From: Lucifuga dentata
Taxonomy: Eukaryota > Chordata > Actinopteri > Ophidiiformes > Bythitidae
Direction: 5' to 3'
Assembly (NCBI GenBank): GCA_014773175.1
Contig: VXCM01001536.1
Location: 41,162-105,161 of the forward strand
DNA: 64,000 nt
Shown: positions 1-11,394 of the stretch, piece by piece
How positions within the stretch are numbered: position 1 is the stretch's first letter
Layout of the letters: each line of letters begins with the position of its first letter
The notes under the pieces: model-generated
What the model saw: the letters and a program-made list of their open reading frames with translations, nothing else
Told to the model about the DNA's origin: nothing
The model's database searches: none
Made by a program: the position numbers and the translations under genes

Positions 1-2659
1 CATTAAATTTTGGTGCTGATCCAGGGGTGGACACTGTGAGATAGGGCAATTGTCAATATTTTTGTCAGTTTCTTCAAAAGTAATATACTGATCTCAATTC
101 TTTAAAAAAAATCCTCAATTTACTTAAAAATAAATAAATAAATCAGGCATATTTATCAAATAAGGATTAGAGACTGGCAGACCAATCTATACATGTATGC
201 TTGGATAAAGGCACATTACTGCAAATACTGTACAATAACAAATAGGGCAAAGCAACACCGCTAACAGGTAACTGAAATGATTAGCATGCAAACAGTTTTC
301 TTGAATGTATCCATTCAGGGTCAATCATCATGTATTATAGTTTTGTCTACAGATTTATGTAAACATTACAGTGCTCTTACTGCTTGTTATATTTCAGAAC
401 CAATACTCGAACATTTCTTTATTGCATTCTTAAAGGCCGTTGTGAGTGGAATTAGCTGCGAACTGACAAATTCAAGTCCAAATGATGTTAAATGGCCAAT
501 AACCCAAATTATGAGAGCAATCACAGTGTGATTTCAAACTGAAGCTGCAACAGATGGAGCTATGCATAATACACACGCTAATACTCAGCTCTTTTTGTTA
601 AACACATGACTGTGCTCAAGTGGTTATTAATTATTTACCAAGTGCCATTTGCTTATAAATCACATGGTAGATGACGGAGGCATCAGATGGATAGTCATCC
701 AATCAGAGCCCACAAAACACACACACACTCATAATAGGATTACGTATACTGAGCCCTAGAGAAACGGTCGTCATCCACCACAAATATACACACACGCTAA
801 CACAAACACACACACTTTTACATAATCATAGAGAGGAAGCGTGATTAATTCTCCCTTCCCCCATAACAGCTGTATGAATCTCTCTGACAGGGTGGAGTGA
901 GCCGATGAGCTCTGATTTGAACACAGCGTAACACAAACTGAGCACCAGTATAGATTTTACACCAACGTCAGTTTACTGGATTCACCCGCCAGCACAACCG
1001 TGCAGGAAGAAGAAGCCATTATTTTCAGGTCTGTCCTGGTTTAAAAAGCAGTGAGCTGAGCTGTGTGAAGACTGCAGAAAGAAGACAAGTCTGATGTGAA
1101 TTCCCAGTCGGCTCTGCAGAGAAAAACTGGAAAAGGTCAGCGGCAACATTCATCTTTTCAGCACTGTTTTTTTGCTTGCAGCATCACCTTTTCCCGCTTT
1201 TATTCCTCAGTGTCCTTGCCCTTTTTCCCGTCTCCCTGGGATAAACAAATAGAATTTTGCCACCCTGTGCAGCTCAGCACCGATGACATTTCGTCATCTG
1301 CTGCTATTTCTCAGTTTCATTCCGAGTGAACTGCTGTCACTCACCGCACACACCCACTGACAATCCAGTTTATCCAACGCAATTAAATTTATGGTTATTC
1401 AAAGATTATACATGATCCAAATAAAGTAGGAGCGGGAGAAGAAGATTATAGTAGCTTATCCTGTTTTTAATGGGTGAGAGAGAGGCCATTACTGAGACAT
1501 CAGCTCATTTCCTCATGTGAGTCATCATCTTATCTTTGCCCCGTCTCCTCCACCACCTCACCCATTCAGGACCATGACAGCTGTGGATGGGGCTGCTGAG
1601 AGATTACGTCTCTGTTTGTCTTTATCTATTTTGGTAATATGACTTGCTAGGCTTTTGCAGGAGGAGAAAGAAACACTGAAGAAATGGTAATTACTGAAGC
1701 AAGAGACACATTTACTGAACAGGTACCTGCAACAAAGCTCCACTACATGAATGTGTGTGTCTGTAAATCTCTGATAGTGTGAACAGTGAATAGCACTGAA
1801 TAGTGTAAAGTTTGGCTTTGGGATAGTCATTTAAATTCCATCTTTTGTGCCTTTTCGATAAAACAAATCACTTAATTAGAGCATATTTTACTCATTAGTT
1901 TTTACATTTTTTCACACAGGGAGCTGAATTATCTTGTATTTCTTTTTTCCACAATTCTGCAAAGCTTGTACTCTTGCCCCCTCCCCCCCTNCCCTCCCCC
2001 CCCAAAAAATAAAATAAAATAAATAAATAAATAAAAACCCACTGAAAACTGTGCTGCTATTGCACATTAACTTAAACCCAATTTGGGGGATTTGGATTAT
2101 CATTAATATTTCTTCATGATATGTTTATATTTTTAACTTGTGCTGCCTTCACTGAAAGATATGGCCTGTGACAAAAATACCTTTATGTCTTTTTATGTCT
2201 TTCATTATAACACATAACACAGCCAACATAGCTTAAGTTCATACAGGGCGAGTTTGTAATTATTAATGTCAGGGAGACTGCAACTCACACAGTTGAGGCA
2301 GGTGGTTTAAGAATTAATAAAATCCTTTTGAGAAAAAAAAAAAGCACATGTAGTGATGCCAAACTGTAAAAGTACTCATCCTAAGTTCAATTCAAAAACT
2401 GACTGAAATAAAAACAACATTAGCATTCAAGAATCAAAACTGAAAATAAGAATTATGAAGAAGACTGTTATACGGTGGGCTCATAACTTATCAATCAACT
2501 CTTGTGGAGTTCAGCTTTGCTGTTAGGTAAAAAAAAATAATATTTCCAGGTTTGGGGATTTCCATGCTTATAGCTCACTTGAAAGGGGAAAGAAATTAAG
2601 AAAGAAAGATAAAAGAAAAAATGGAAATAAGGAAAGGAGGAAGGAAGAGGAAGAAAAAG

Positions 2660-2709
<50 letters not shown>
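2660..2709. repeat. (GATA)n microsatellite
   Basis: About twelve uninterrupted ATAG/GATA units. Confidence 0.95.
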
Positions 2710-2776
2710 CAGAGACAAAGTGTATTGTTCTTAGTTTCACACCATGTGTTTGCTTAAGAAATTGGGAGGGTGGGTN

Positions 2777-2812
<36 letters not shown>
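2777..2812. repeat. (GT)n microsatellite
   Basis: About 18 GT units immediately after a single N at 2776, so the true length is uncertain. A (CA)n run follows at 2917-2940, so the two could pair as a hairpin. Confidence 0.95.
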
Positions 2813-2814
<2 letters not shown>

Positions 2815-3331
2815 TAGTTATCTGCAGTCAGCACGGCAGATGGTTTTGTATTGAGGGTGTGATGAGCACAGCAGCTGCTTTCATTGTGCCTCTCCATTCT
2901 TCTCACCCTCTCACAAACACACACACACACACACACACACTTGAATGCACAGCTCTGCTGAAAAGTACACCAGGATCACCTGATGGAAACAGACACTGAT
3001 CCCCTTCATTATTTATCAACTGAGCCAGTAAAGATACATGAGCACCTTTACATTCTGTAAATTTCTAACACTTCTCTGTAATTTGGCCTCTGCGAGCATC
3101 AAACACTCTCTTCTTAAAAACACACTCTCTCTCCTTAAAAAACACTCTCCTTAAAAAAAAAAAAAAAAAAANAAAAAAAAAAAAAAAAAACACTCTCTCC
3201 TTAAAAGAAAGTGGAAGAAGTTCTGTGATTCAACAACACATCTTCAACTCCTGATAAAAAACATCACACAGACGATGACATCACCGGCAAATTAGGGGGA
3301 AAAGGCTCCGGCATGAGGAGAGCAAGCACAG

Positions 3332-3335
<4 letters not shown>

Positions 3336-3376
<41 letters not shown>
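3336..3376. repeat. (TC)n microsatellite
   Basis: About 20 TC units. Close by are a poly-A with an N at 3172 and a poly-C with an N at 3509. Confidence 0.95.
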
Positions 3377-3379
<3 letters not shown>

Positions 3380-6025
3380 TTGTCTCAGCCGATCCCCCCT
3401 TTTCTCTTACCCCTCCCCTCACCTCACTTCTGAAGAGGAACTTCAAAGCAGCTCTGAAGTCAGTGGGATAGAGGAAGAGGATCCCTAGGGGCCAGAACCC
3501 CCCCCCCCNCCCCCCCCCCGCAATCACAGGCATGCACACACAGAGTATACACACACACATACACGCACGCAGATACACACACCAGCAGTCTAACAAGCAG
3601 TCAGACAGTGCCCTTTGCACAGTAACTGGATGACAGCTTCAAACAGGTCTGTGGCCATGATTTGTGACTGACTTCGATAATGCAGTTTCATGTCACACAA
3701 CTCCTGCCAACACGCACACACACGCACGCACACACACAGGTACACACACCCTCCAAATTTGAACAGAAACATGCCTTCCTGCCAGGTACAGAAGAGTGCT
3801 GATTTTAAACGGGCAACAAAGCTAATATTTAACTTAGTAATAATAGATGTGAGGAAGGTAATGAATAAAACATTCTCTGATGTAACAACTATCAGCATGC
3901 AAGCCAAGGACAAAGTTCATTAGTAACCTCCAACTTCCACAAAAAATGGGCTGAATTATTCAGTTTTGATCCTTGATCTAAATTTAATCTAATGTTTTCC
4001 TGCCGGTTGATGAGGAAGAATCTGGGCTGAACTCCGTTTGATCAGAACATGAAGGAGGCGTTCTCTAGATCTTCCAAGTTGCTTAAATGGTTTCCACAAC
4101 ACTAGACGCTTAAATAATTCAAGGCCAAAGTACAAAACACATAGAATGTTCTCAGTCATCCTCAAAGTCCAGACTCCAGTCCGGATCCAGGCTGAACCAC
4201 AACTGTCTCTGGATTCTGAGCAAATTATACTTTTCATATGTATTATTTGTATTATCTGTGAGACTTTGCTGCAACACAACGAGTCAAAATTCTGCTGCAG
4301 CAGAGAAAGTGAAACCAAATGTTCAACTGCTCCACTGTCTGTGTGAGAATGTCTACTCTGCTTTGGTTTGGTCCAATCACATTCAACATTCCGTCACCTC
4401 CATGACAATGATGGGTTGACACTGAGTTGACACTGGGCTCATTGAGAGTTGACAGCGCAGACTGATCATCAGCGACCCCTCCCACACTCGACACCTTAAA
4501 TTCCTGGTAAAAATTAGGATGCCAATCCAACTCTGGCTTGACTGACTTTAATTAACTGACCCTTGTCTGATTGAAATTTTTCTTTGTGATTTGTGATTTT
4601 TTCTTTAAGATTTGTATTTGAGTACCCTATCCTAGACCGTTGTGCGTAGTATCATCTTTAAGAACTGGAGTTTAATGCCACTCCATGCCAGTAGGGGGCG
4701 TGGAATGGTTGCCTGTTACCAGAGCCAGCTTGATTGTCTAGGATTTCATTCTTTCATTGACTTTTTAAAACATCATGAAAATATTTCTCCATTTTGGCAG
4801 AGGTTTAGATCATGGACCCCTAACTTCCTGGGGACTTTTAGCCAGAAATTTGAGACCATTTCAGAATACCTGAAATCTCCTCAACATCTCATAGAAAGTT
4901 TCGAATTTTAGCTCGGCAACTCTACCTTCTGAAGTGTTCATGTTTTGATGACATTGCCAGTGTAGGTATGATAGCAATGTGTTGCTCAAACAGCAAAGGA
5001 AGAAGTGAAAAGACCAAAAAAGTCAAGCTTTGCCTTTGCCCTCTAGCCCTTCACCAATAATAAAACCAGCCATGTGATATTTGGGGCAATTACAGCCAGG
5101 GGGAGGTATCAGAAGCAGAGAAGACAAAAGATCGCCTTCAGAATTCGACACAAAGAAAACCGAAAGAGCCTGAATCATTGCATCTGGAGTCTTGCAAGAC
5201 ATATTTTTTCCCCCTCTGACAGTTCTACTTTATATGAAACAGACTGGGAGCTTGAAGAGATGTACTGTAGCTAATCGTAGAGTCTTTATCCCCACACAGA
5301 GATTCAGCATCTGCTTTGGTTATGAAGGTGACTCATATTCTATAACCCTTTCAAGATGTGTTGGGGGAAATGCAGGGTGATCTACCTTACACTCAATGGT
5401 AACGCAATCTCCCACAGTGCATTGAGCAATACTTCAGTAGGTATCAGGCTTACACATGAAGAAAAAAAACCCAAACATTACTTGTGTTACTCTGATAGAC
5501 AATGAGAAATGGGATAAAACATCAAAAAGAAACTCCGAGCAGAGCAGCCAGAGAGGGAGCGTGCATGCCTGTTTGTGTGTGTGTGTTCACTCAAAGCAGG
5601 AGGATTAAAAATGGATGTGCTTTAACAAGGGATGAGTGGCAGGTCTATTTTGTCTACCTGAGTGCCATGACATATGGTCTGCTGGGAAGCCGGGGTGGGA
5701 GTGGAGATTTGCTTATCGTCTTTTCATCTCAGGTAAACTTGGAGAGCGGAAGGTGATGCATTCTGCCTTTGAGTGGGCTGCAGTTTGGAAGTCTGCAACA
5801 GGGTGTATCTCATAACAGCCTGCCAGCTATTGATCCAACTCAGCTCAGGGTCATATAGTGACTGTTAATAATTCTGATCAGATGCCGTTGGTTTACAGCA
5901 TCGGGAATCACCAGTATTTCCTAATAAGATATAAAGCATGATGGATGCATGTGTGTTTGATGTTGTTACTGAAAGCTGTTTTCATTTATTGTATCTTTCT
6001 GTCGCACTCCAATAAAATTGTAACA

Positions 6026-6085
6026 GAAAAGAACACAGAATGAAAAAAAAAATAGAATTCTTTGCTGAAAAGAACACAGAATGAA
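6026..6085. repeat. Short tandem duplication, unit about 41 bp
   Basis: A 19-base string beginning AAAAGAACACAG occurs at about 6026-6044 and again at 6067-6085, each followed by an A-rich run. A single N at 6108 lies just downstream. Confidence 0.75.
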
Positions 6086-9000
6086 ACAAAAAAAAAAAAC
6101 CTAATAGNAAAAAAAAAAAACATCCATTTTTCAGAATTTCTCAAAATTTTTTCACGTCCATATATGTAATGAAAAAAAAAAGCCTTGTTCTTCTTCAGTT
6201 GCAACACAAAACCTTATTCAGTCTCTTACTACAACAAGCCAAATTTCTTTTAAAAGGACCAAAAATAATTTCTAAAGTTCTTTTAAAGGATGCTTTACAG
6301 CTACTCTACCCAAATGCTGCAGCAGTAAAAATGAACTGGAAATCCTCCATGAGTGGGCCTCCTCCATGGATTTGAGAGAGCAATACAGACTTGGCAAGAG
6401 TTTTAAATAAAATATAAAGGAATTGCCACCCACCGTGTCTCCATAAAGCTCAGTTATATTATGGTCTTCACTCATTCAGCCAAAGTGCCATTTCAAGGAG
6501 AATTGTAAAGTAATAGTTTCCTGCTTCCTGGAAACCCACGTCTATTTGGCACAGCTTTCTTTGAATTAACACCGACACCCCCTGTTGTGTTCCAGCTATT
6601 TGTATTTTTTCTTTAACACTCCATCAGATCACATTGTGAGACCACGTCTGGCTGGAGTGATTTGACACTTGCTAAAACGTACTTGGCTGAAACAAAACAG
6701 TCCAGTGAAAACTACCTTTCCATCCTTCCTCTCCCACCTATTCAGCTTTCCCTCACTTCCTCCCCTGAGGCTTAACCAAAAGTAGCTTCACCCTTCAGGA
6801 GAACTGAAGATGAAGGAAGTAGGACAGGAGGAGGTGCAGCATGCATCTGCCAGCAGGCTGACAAAGGAGGAGAGCAAGAGGAGGCATGTGCTGATGGAGA
6901 AGGGATGATGAGGAGGAGAAGCGCGGAGAGATGCTGCAGAGGTGAGGAAGCATCTCTGCTCATCTAGGAACAAAACTAATGCAGAGCAGGCAGTAGACAG
7001 AGGCTTCATGGAGAAAGAGGCAGACAGACAGAGGAAGATACAGCAAGAATGAGTGACATTTCTGTCACGCCTCTCTGAGCAGCCACATCATAACACAAAC
7101 TAATCCCTCTATCAGCCTCTCGCCTTACCTGGGCTTATCTTGCCAACAGCGATAACAAAATGGAAGACTGGTTTCTGAGACTGTTCAGTATTTTAGTCCG
7201 GCCAGACCGGCACAGTTCTGCCAAAGCTCCATGCAGGTTGAGCATGTGGCCAGCACTGTCACCGCCTTGTCACTCACACCGCTCCTGCTGACTTTTCCTT
7301 TTAACAGAGCAACATGTCAAAAACCGAATGTCAATTACTCATGCATGGCATAATGTAACATGGAGCAGAATGAGGAACATTTTGTTTTTGTTTCAATATA
7401 TTATGTGACAACGTAATATTCTATGCTTTGAGGTAGTCAAAAGTTCTATGTCTAAGGTCCCATCAATTGAAAAACAAAACACTGTAATGTTATTATTGTG
7501 GTTTATGATGTATTTTACTGTAGTTAATACAGTGTATCAGAATATAGAAGCATTTATATCCTGCTCTTATTGTGTATCACTATAGCATTATTGTAATATT
7601 AAAATATAATATTATATATTGCTTATAGTTTGAGTTTGATAAGATATATATATATATATATAACAGGATTTCTAAAGTTGCAGCCTCCTAGTCTGTGAAA
7701 TATTCAATTATCACAGTCTAATATGACATGTCACGCAACAAACACACATTTCCAGGAGCAACATTTCAAACATTTATTCATATCAGAAGGACACACTGAA
7801 TGGTGATGAGATATGTACTTACAACATGCAAATGCCAATGCAAAATGGCAGTAAAACAGAAACTAAGGGCTCCTTACTCACCCCCTCTCATTCATTCGTT
7901 CATTCGTTCAAACCTGCAGGCAGGTGAACCATGCATGTAGAATCCCCATTTCAGCCAAATCCAGTGACACATCTCCACACACACACCCAGGCACACACGG
8001 CATTACCGTAAATGCAGCGAGCTCACAAACTACACACCTCGCTCCTACATCACAGTTCAACAACAATTAGATTCTAAGATGAATCCACAAAATGTGACTC
8101 TACATTTTATGGGTTTTATCATTTTAAAAAACCCCAGTTATCCTGAGAAGTCTCTGGTCTTTCTCTGCATAGATGAGTTCATTTCAAATTAGGCAGAAGC
8201 TGCGAAAAACAATTCCCTCATTGCACAGCCATCTGCATGAGGAAATACTTACAAGCAATTTACAGTGAGGCTGATACCATTTAGCCTGCGAGGACTGAAA
8301 GATGTGCAGTACATTCACACATTATTGTTCAAGTGAATAATGTCAACTATTTCAGCTCTAAAAAAAAAAAAAAAAATTAAAACCTTTAGCTGAAATAATG
8401 TGTCATGTTATTAATAACAGGGCAACGCGAGCACAGGCTCATTTTAAATAATAAAGGGATAATAAAATAATGAGGGAAATAATACAGCCTAAAATACAGT
8501 AATTCATTATATCATATTTAGAGGTTATTCTTTTGTCTACTTAAAGAACAGTCACAATTACTGATATAGTGTTAAATGAGATGCGGGTAAACTGCAGCTG
8601 AGTTGTGGAAAATCACCACTGGTGTAAACAAAAATCAATTCTAAAGTAATAAAATTATGGATTTCTGCTTGTTTTAGCGGATCTTATCATCATATAATTA
8701 AGATATGCACATTTACTGCGTTATACAGAATGAATTTACTGCTCTGTGTCATCAGGATTTATAGCAGCAAGGAAACTCCGCAAATGACAAAGGTGTGTAA
8801 ACTGAGTTGGGGTTTCACTAGCCAATTCGCGCCTTAATTATCAAAAACAACAACAACACAATAAGAAATATAAAAAAAATATCCCAGATCTAGGACAGAA
8901 GGAAAGAAACAAACACCAGCTGGCAATAGTGTAACAACAGGAATCGACGGGTTAGAAAACACCACCATCTGCAAAACGAGGAGAGGCTTCACAACAGAAA

Positions 9001-9159
9001 ATAGACCTAGACCAGCTCACTATTTTTCAACTATCCCGCTTCTTCTCCAATAAACTAATCACAAAATGAAATTATGAGACAAAAGCAGAACATGGGCAGC
9101 GTATAAATACGGCATTAATGTGGAAATAGATTGTTTACGAACCAGGAAGGGATGGAGAG

Positions 9160-9579
9160 CTAGTTCTTCTTCAGTAATGCCCGTTTTATCCCTCCCTCCA
9201 CCAACTTGATCCGATTTGAGCTTCTCCGGATACTCTGACCTTTATTGGAGTCTTTCCCTGGGACGTATGGGCGTTTCTGGCGGCTATCCGTGGTGGTNCT
9301 CTGACCTTTATTGGAGTCTTTCCCTGGGACGTATGGGCGTTTCTGGCGGCTATCCGTGGTGGTTCCTCGGTATTTTGTGGATTTGGGAGCCGGTGCGGTG
9401 TTGGTGCTGATATTGCGTCGTGTCTCCGCTCGTCTTGTGGTGCTGAAGTGGACAGCGCACTGAGCAGCTGAGGGAACAAAAAACCTCACACTGCGCTGCT
9501 CGGATCCGTCCGCGCCACAGTGCCCTCTGTCAGTCTGGAGGAGCTTCTGCAGCCCAGAATAACACGGAGTCAAGAGCAC
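9160..9579 (-). CDS. Orphan ORF, uncharacterised; possible exon of a mitochondrially targeted protein (doubtful)
   Basis: An open frame of about 139 codons on the minus strand in a GC-richer island (9400-9560). I do not recognise the product. The translated N-terminal half is rich in Arg, Ser and Thr with few acidic residues, which resembles a mitochondrial targeting sequence. The C-terminal half is strongly basic and ends in Lys-Lys-Asn before TAG. The frame has no ATG; its first plausible initiator is GTG at 9579, and an in-frame stop lies about 30 bases further upstream. The true start, if any, would have to come from another exon; CTCAG at 9581-9585 could be an acceptor. A 65-bp block is duplicated exactly around the N at 9298 (an in-frame 22-codon insertion) and is probably an assembly artefact, so the natural frame would be about 117 codons. 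It may be part of a real 5' exon or chance. Confidence 0.3.
   Translation of the reverse strand: MLLTPCYSGLQKLLQTDRGHCGADGSEQRSVRFFVPSAAQCAVHFSTTRRAETRRNISTNTAPAPKSTKYRGTTTDSRQKRPYVPGKDSNKGQXTTTDSRQKRPYVPGKDSNKGQSIRRSSNRIKLVEGGIKRALLKKN
9233..9363. repeat. Exact 65-bp direct duplication around a single N
   Basis: Bases 9233-9297 are repeated without mismatch at 9299-9363, separated only by N at 9298. This is the pattern left when two overlapping contig ends are butted together with a one-base gap instead of being merged. Confidence 0.95.
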
Positions 9580-9623
9580 TGAGATAGCGTCACCTAGCGG
9601 AGTATTTACCTAGTATTCCCATA

Positions 9624-9823
9624 TTAAAGGACCATACCGGTGATTTTGCATGCTTAAATACAACACAAATACACTTTATGTTAACTGCCAACCCAAAACT
9701 TACTACTGGAAAGGTAAAGGTAAATTGTTTTCTTTCTGCCTTTAGTTCAGTCCAGTACACTACAAAAATCATCTTGTAGAGACTTCAAATATGTTTGAGA
9801 TAGGTAATCCATCACAGCGAAGA

Positions 9824-9885
<62 letters not shown>

Positions 9886-10135
9886 GTCAAGGTTATTTAA
9901 TTGATCTGATCCAACATGGACCTCTTGGAAGAAAATGTCTCTGCCATGCAATATATTTCCAGGAGAAAACTGCACATCCCAGGAAATTATAATTACTGTG
10001 CCTTCTACAATTGTGCTTAAGTGTTAGCAGGCAAGATTAGGGGATTTATGTTTCAGAAAATGTTTGGCAGTAATGTGTGTGTCAGGTAGTCTTTATTAAG
10101 CTCAAACATGCAAAACCACCAGTATAATCATTTAA
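9624..10135 (+). repeat. Fold-back (MITE-like) repeat family, copy A, nearly full length
   Basis: Begins TTAAAGGACCATACCGGTG and ends with the imperfect inverted counterpart ending ...AATCATTTAA. The inverted ends are about 50 bp. The interior contains the family-specific block around TTGTAGAGACTTCAAATATG. A (ATT)20 microsatellite has expanded inside it at 9825-9885. The element has no coding capacity. Seven other copies lie in the window (B-H). Confidence 0.85.
9825..9885. repeat. (ATT)n microsatellite
   Basis: About twenty pure ATT units embedded in fold-back repeat copy A. Confidence 0.95.
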
Positions 10136-11394
10136 GGTGTTTTTCCTCAGTATCGGCCTCAACTAATGCATAAAGTGTACCCTATTTGGAAGTCATATAT
10201 CAAAATACGTCAACATACATTCAAAAGAAATGTTCATTTAAGCTCTGTGTTGTGCAGTAGATTATCCCTTTAAGCAGACCTGTTTTGAAGAAAATTGATT
10301 GTGTTTTATTGGGTATAAAATTTGAGCTTAAAGGAATTGAAATTTCTAGGGAAGCACTCTTACACATTCTTACATTGTGAGGCACACTGAACATAGTCAG
10401 TAGGGTAATAGTATAATACCCCACCGACTATATTCACAATGTAAGAATAAGTCTCTTTAATTTTACTAAAGAACCTCTGAAACCTATCAAGGAATCCTTG
10501 CAGTCCCCAGAATCCAATTTGGAAACTACACTATATGGCCAAAATATATGGATGTGTGGGTTCCCAAATTTTTGGGATCCTACAGCTAACAGGTGCACAA
10601 ACCTATACCTTAATTCCCCTGAAGCAAAATCTCAATGCTACAACATAAGTGATGCAATATTTTCGATAATGGTGTGCTTTCAGCTTTGCAGCATAGGTGA
10701 TATATTTTAGATAACAGTGTGATTTCAGCTTTGTGGCAGCAGTTTAGGGAAGAAACTTTCCCATATCAGCCTGACAAAACAAGTTCAATACAGAAACGGC
10801 CTGACATATGGGTGTACTGCTTGGGTGTAAGATTAATATAGGACAGCCATACTGAAAAGCTGTCCAGTTTAAACCTATTAGCAGTCATATTCTCTTACAT
10901 TTGCCTATTGACTTAGATGATTAATACCCAGCAGCCTAGGATAAATCTAGTATTGCACTGAGTAAATGTCAGTACATAAAAGCAGTAATACATTATACAC
11001 ATAAAGACAAACTAAAATTTCCAAAGATGCTTGAATACTGATTAAGATAATTAAGCAATTCACTCACAGAAACACAAATATCGCCTTCCATTTATCTGCT
11101 TAAACATCTGCTTTAGCTGGACTTAATAAAGACAAATAAGATAAATAATAGTATATATATTTATATACTGTAAAGCTTGATCAGAGTTTAAGCATGGATC
11201 ATTTCCTTCCTGTAACTTTGGGAGTACTGAGATACATTCATTTTGCTGCTGGTGAGTTTTATTGGAATGCCAATATTCATTATTAAAAATATCAGAGCTA
11301 AACATTAAGTCTGTTTTAATCCATCCACAGGCCTTGTCCTGCATTGTGGTCAGGGTGGCTTTCATTTAAGTTCCACTCAGTCTGTTCTTCAGAG
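10136..11394. other. mlxipl 3' flank, including probable 3' UTR
   Basis: No ORF of interest. The TTTATT at 11258-11263 reads AATAAA on the minus strand about 130 bp beyond the mlxipl stop and is the best candidate poly(A) signal. A small inverted repeat (TTCTTACATTGTGA and its complement) lies around 10368-10381 and 10434-10447. Confidence 0.6.
11258..11263 (-). terminator. Candidate poly(A) signal of mlxipl
   Basis: AATAAA on the minus strand about 130 bp downstream of the TGA stop at 11395-11397. It is the nearest canonical hexamer I found. Confidence 0.5.

Larger units (their letters stand above)
1..9159. other. No recognisable gene; microsatellite-rich intergenic or intronic DNA
   Basis: About 9 kb of AT-rich sequence in which I find no ORF with recognisable homology and no chain of phased exons. 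It holds CA/GT, GATA, TC and AT simple repeats, several homopolymers carrying single Ns (1991, 2776, 3172, 3509, 6108), and a short tandem duplication near 6026-6085. A purine-rich stretch at 6800-6960 on the plus strand has a short ATG-initiated frame of about 32 codons and an exon-like GTGAGG donor, but nothing supports it as a gene. The region could be the 3' flank or an intron of an unseen gene. Confidence 0.6.

Noticed and set aside
2641..3620. Cluster of microsatellites as a regulatory or CRISPR-like structure
   Set aside because: These are ordinary GATA, GT/CA, TC and homopolymer tracts with Ns; spacing and units are irregular.
6772..7009. Ser/Leu/Pro-rich minus-strand ORFs at 6.8-7.0 kb
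   Set aside because: Overlapping frames from a purine-rich (plus strand) stretch; low complexity, no homology.
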